NCBI GenBank assembly: GCA_050008465.1
Contig: JBEKMO010000016.1
Location: 1 to 64,000, forward strand
DNA length: 64,000 nucleotides
Direction: 5' to 3'
DNA from: Fen-330 sp050008465
GTDB lineage: Bacteria > Acidobacteriota > Terriglobia > Bryobacterales > Bryobacteraceae
In this document: positions 63,488 to 64,000 of the stretch, one piece after another
Layout: every line of letters begins with the position of its first letter
Numbering within the stretch: position 1 is the first letter of the stretch
Program-made: the position numbers and the translations under genes
The notes under the pieces: model-generated
Database searches by the model: none
Seen by the model: only the letters and a program-made list of their open reading frames with translations
What the model was told of the DNA's origin: nothing

Positions 63488-64000
63488 GTGCCCCGCCGGA
63501 CTACCGTTCTAATTGCCGCCCTGGTGCTGTGCGCCGTCACGCTCACATATTCCAACCACTTCCAAAACTCGTTTCAATTCGATGACCAGCATACAGTCCA
63601 GGATAACGTTTACATCCGCTCCCTCAGCAACATCCCAAGATTCTTCACCGACGCTGCCACCTTGTCCCGAAACCCCCTGCACCGCTCCTGGCGGCCGCTG
63701 GTCACAACTTCGCTGGCCATCGACTACTGGCTGGGCGGAGGCCTGGAGAACACCTTCTACTTTCATCTCTCCACATTCCTCTGGTTCCTGCTGCAAGTGC
63801 TGCTGATGTACGTGCTATACGTCCGCCTGCTCGATCTCGTCCGGCCGGACCCGCGCAACCGATGGATCGCGTGGTTCGCGGCAGCCTGGTACGGCCTGCA
63901 CCCCGCCATCGCGGAGACGGTCAACTACATCATCCAGCGTGGAGACGTGATGTCCACCCTGGGGGTGGTGGCGGCATTGGTCGTCTATGCCAGGTTTCCC
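63488..64000 (+). CDS. TMTC-like membrane glycosyltransferase, N-terminal part (3' end cut by window)
   Basis: The GTG at 63488 begins a frame open to the window edge (171 residues). A membrane helix (TVLIAALVLCAVTLTYS) is followed by NSFQFDDQHTVQDNVYIRSLSNIPRFF and HRSWRPLVTTSLAIDYWLGG, the conserved N-terminal loop of TMTC/DUF1736 O-mannosyltransferase-like proteins, where the DD pair is catalytic. Further helices follow (LHPAIAETVNYIIQRGDVMST). TPR units would be expected beyond the window. Confidence 0.82.
   Translation, partial: MPRRTTVLIAALVLCAVTLTYSNHFQNSFQFDDQHTVQDNVYIRSLSNIPRFFTDAATLSRNPLHRSWRPLVTTSLAIDYWLGGGLENTFYFHLSTFLWFLLQVLLMYVLYVRLLDLVRPDPRNRWIAWFAAAWYGLHPAIAETVNYIIQRGDVMSTLGVVAALVVYARFP

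Overview
The window reads as a chromosomal piece of an acidobacterium of the Bryobacterales/Solibacter type. The evidence is high GC, two proteins ending in the Solibacter-type C-terminal domain (TIGR03437), a VWFA-related acidobacterial-domain protein (TIGR03436), HTH-TolB-TPR and kinase-PD40 regulators, and many short secreted proteins. The organism assignment is inference from gene families, not from a marker gene.

Layout. 1-8480: a tightly overlapping minus-strand operon encoding a MvhD-like subunit, MetF, two FMN/ferredoxin GltB2-like proteins, a glutaminase-GXGXG (GltB1/GltB3) protein, HdrC and HdrB (cut by the window edge). It looks like a soluble redox complex joining heterodisulfide-reductase modules to archaeal-type glutamate-synthase modules and methylene-THF reductase. 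8470-14410: prmA, an HTH-TolB-TPR regulator, an ABC-2 exporter and small membrane or unknown proteins. 14484-26933: secreted or envelope proteins (NHL propeller, matrixin-like protease, TonB-like protein, CapA-like protein, cytochrome-motif PD40 protein, TPR protein, VOC protein). 26992-34923: tRNA-Leu(CAG), an arsenate-reductase/LMW-PTP protein, pdxT, pdxS and a PdxR-like regulator, a RidA-like protein, kdgK, a VWA protein and an S24-protease protein. 34920-46404: acnA, argS, a kinase, larB, a DUF192 protein and the menaquinone (futalosine) genes mqnP-mqnE. 46667-48620: an integron remnant, made of one gene cassette with a recognisable attC site next to a truncated integron integrase. 49242-60509: a secreted TIGR03437 protein, then half of a type VI secretion locus (tssK-tssL-tssM and a kinase-sulfatase-modifying-factor fusion), divergent from an unusual tail-anchored proline-rich protein carrying eight copies of a (G/D)xFTxLF-type motif. 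60586-64000: homocysteine S-methyltransferase-like and caspase-like genes, a flippase-like membrane protein and the start of a TMTC-like mannosyltransferase.

Intergenic structure. Four gaps between co-oriented genes (29012-29099, 32819-32955, 34013-34098, 43799-43919) carry short heptamer repeats arranged as inverted arms, each locus with its own heptamer. Two of these arms abut a start codon or a promoter. Tandem palindromes (21624-21698) and a palindrome inserted in frame in the GltB1/GltB3 gene (2501-2552) are separate repeat types.

Most promising for follow-up: the Hdr-GltB-MetF operon, the FTxLF-motif protein beside the T6SS genes, the heptamer-arm elements and the integron remnant.
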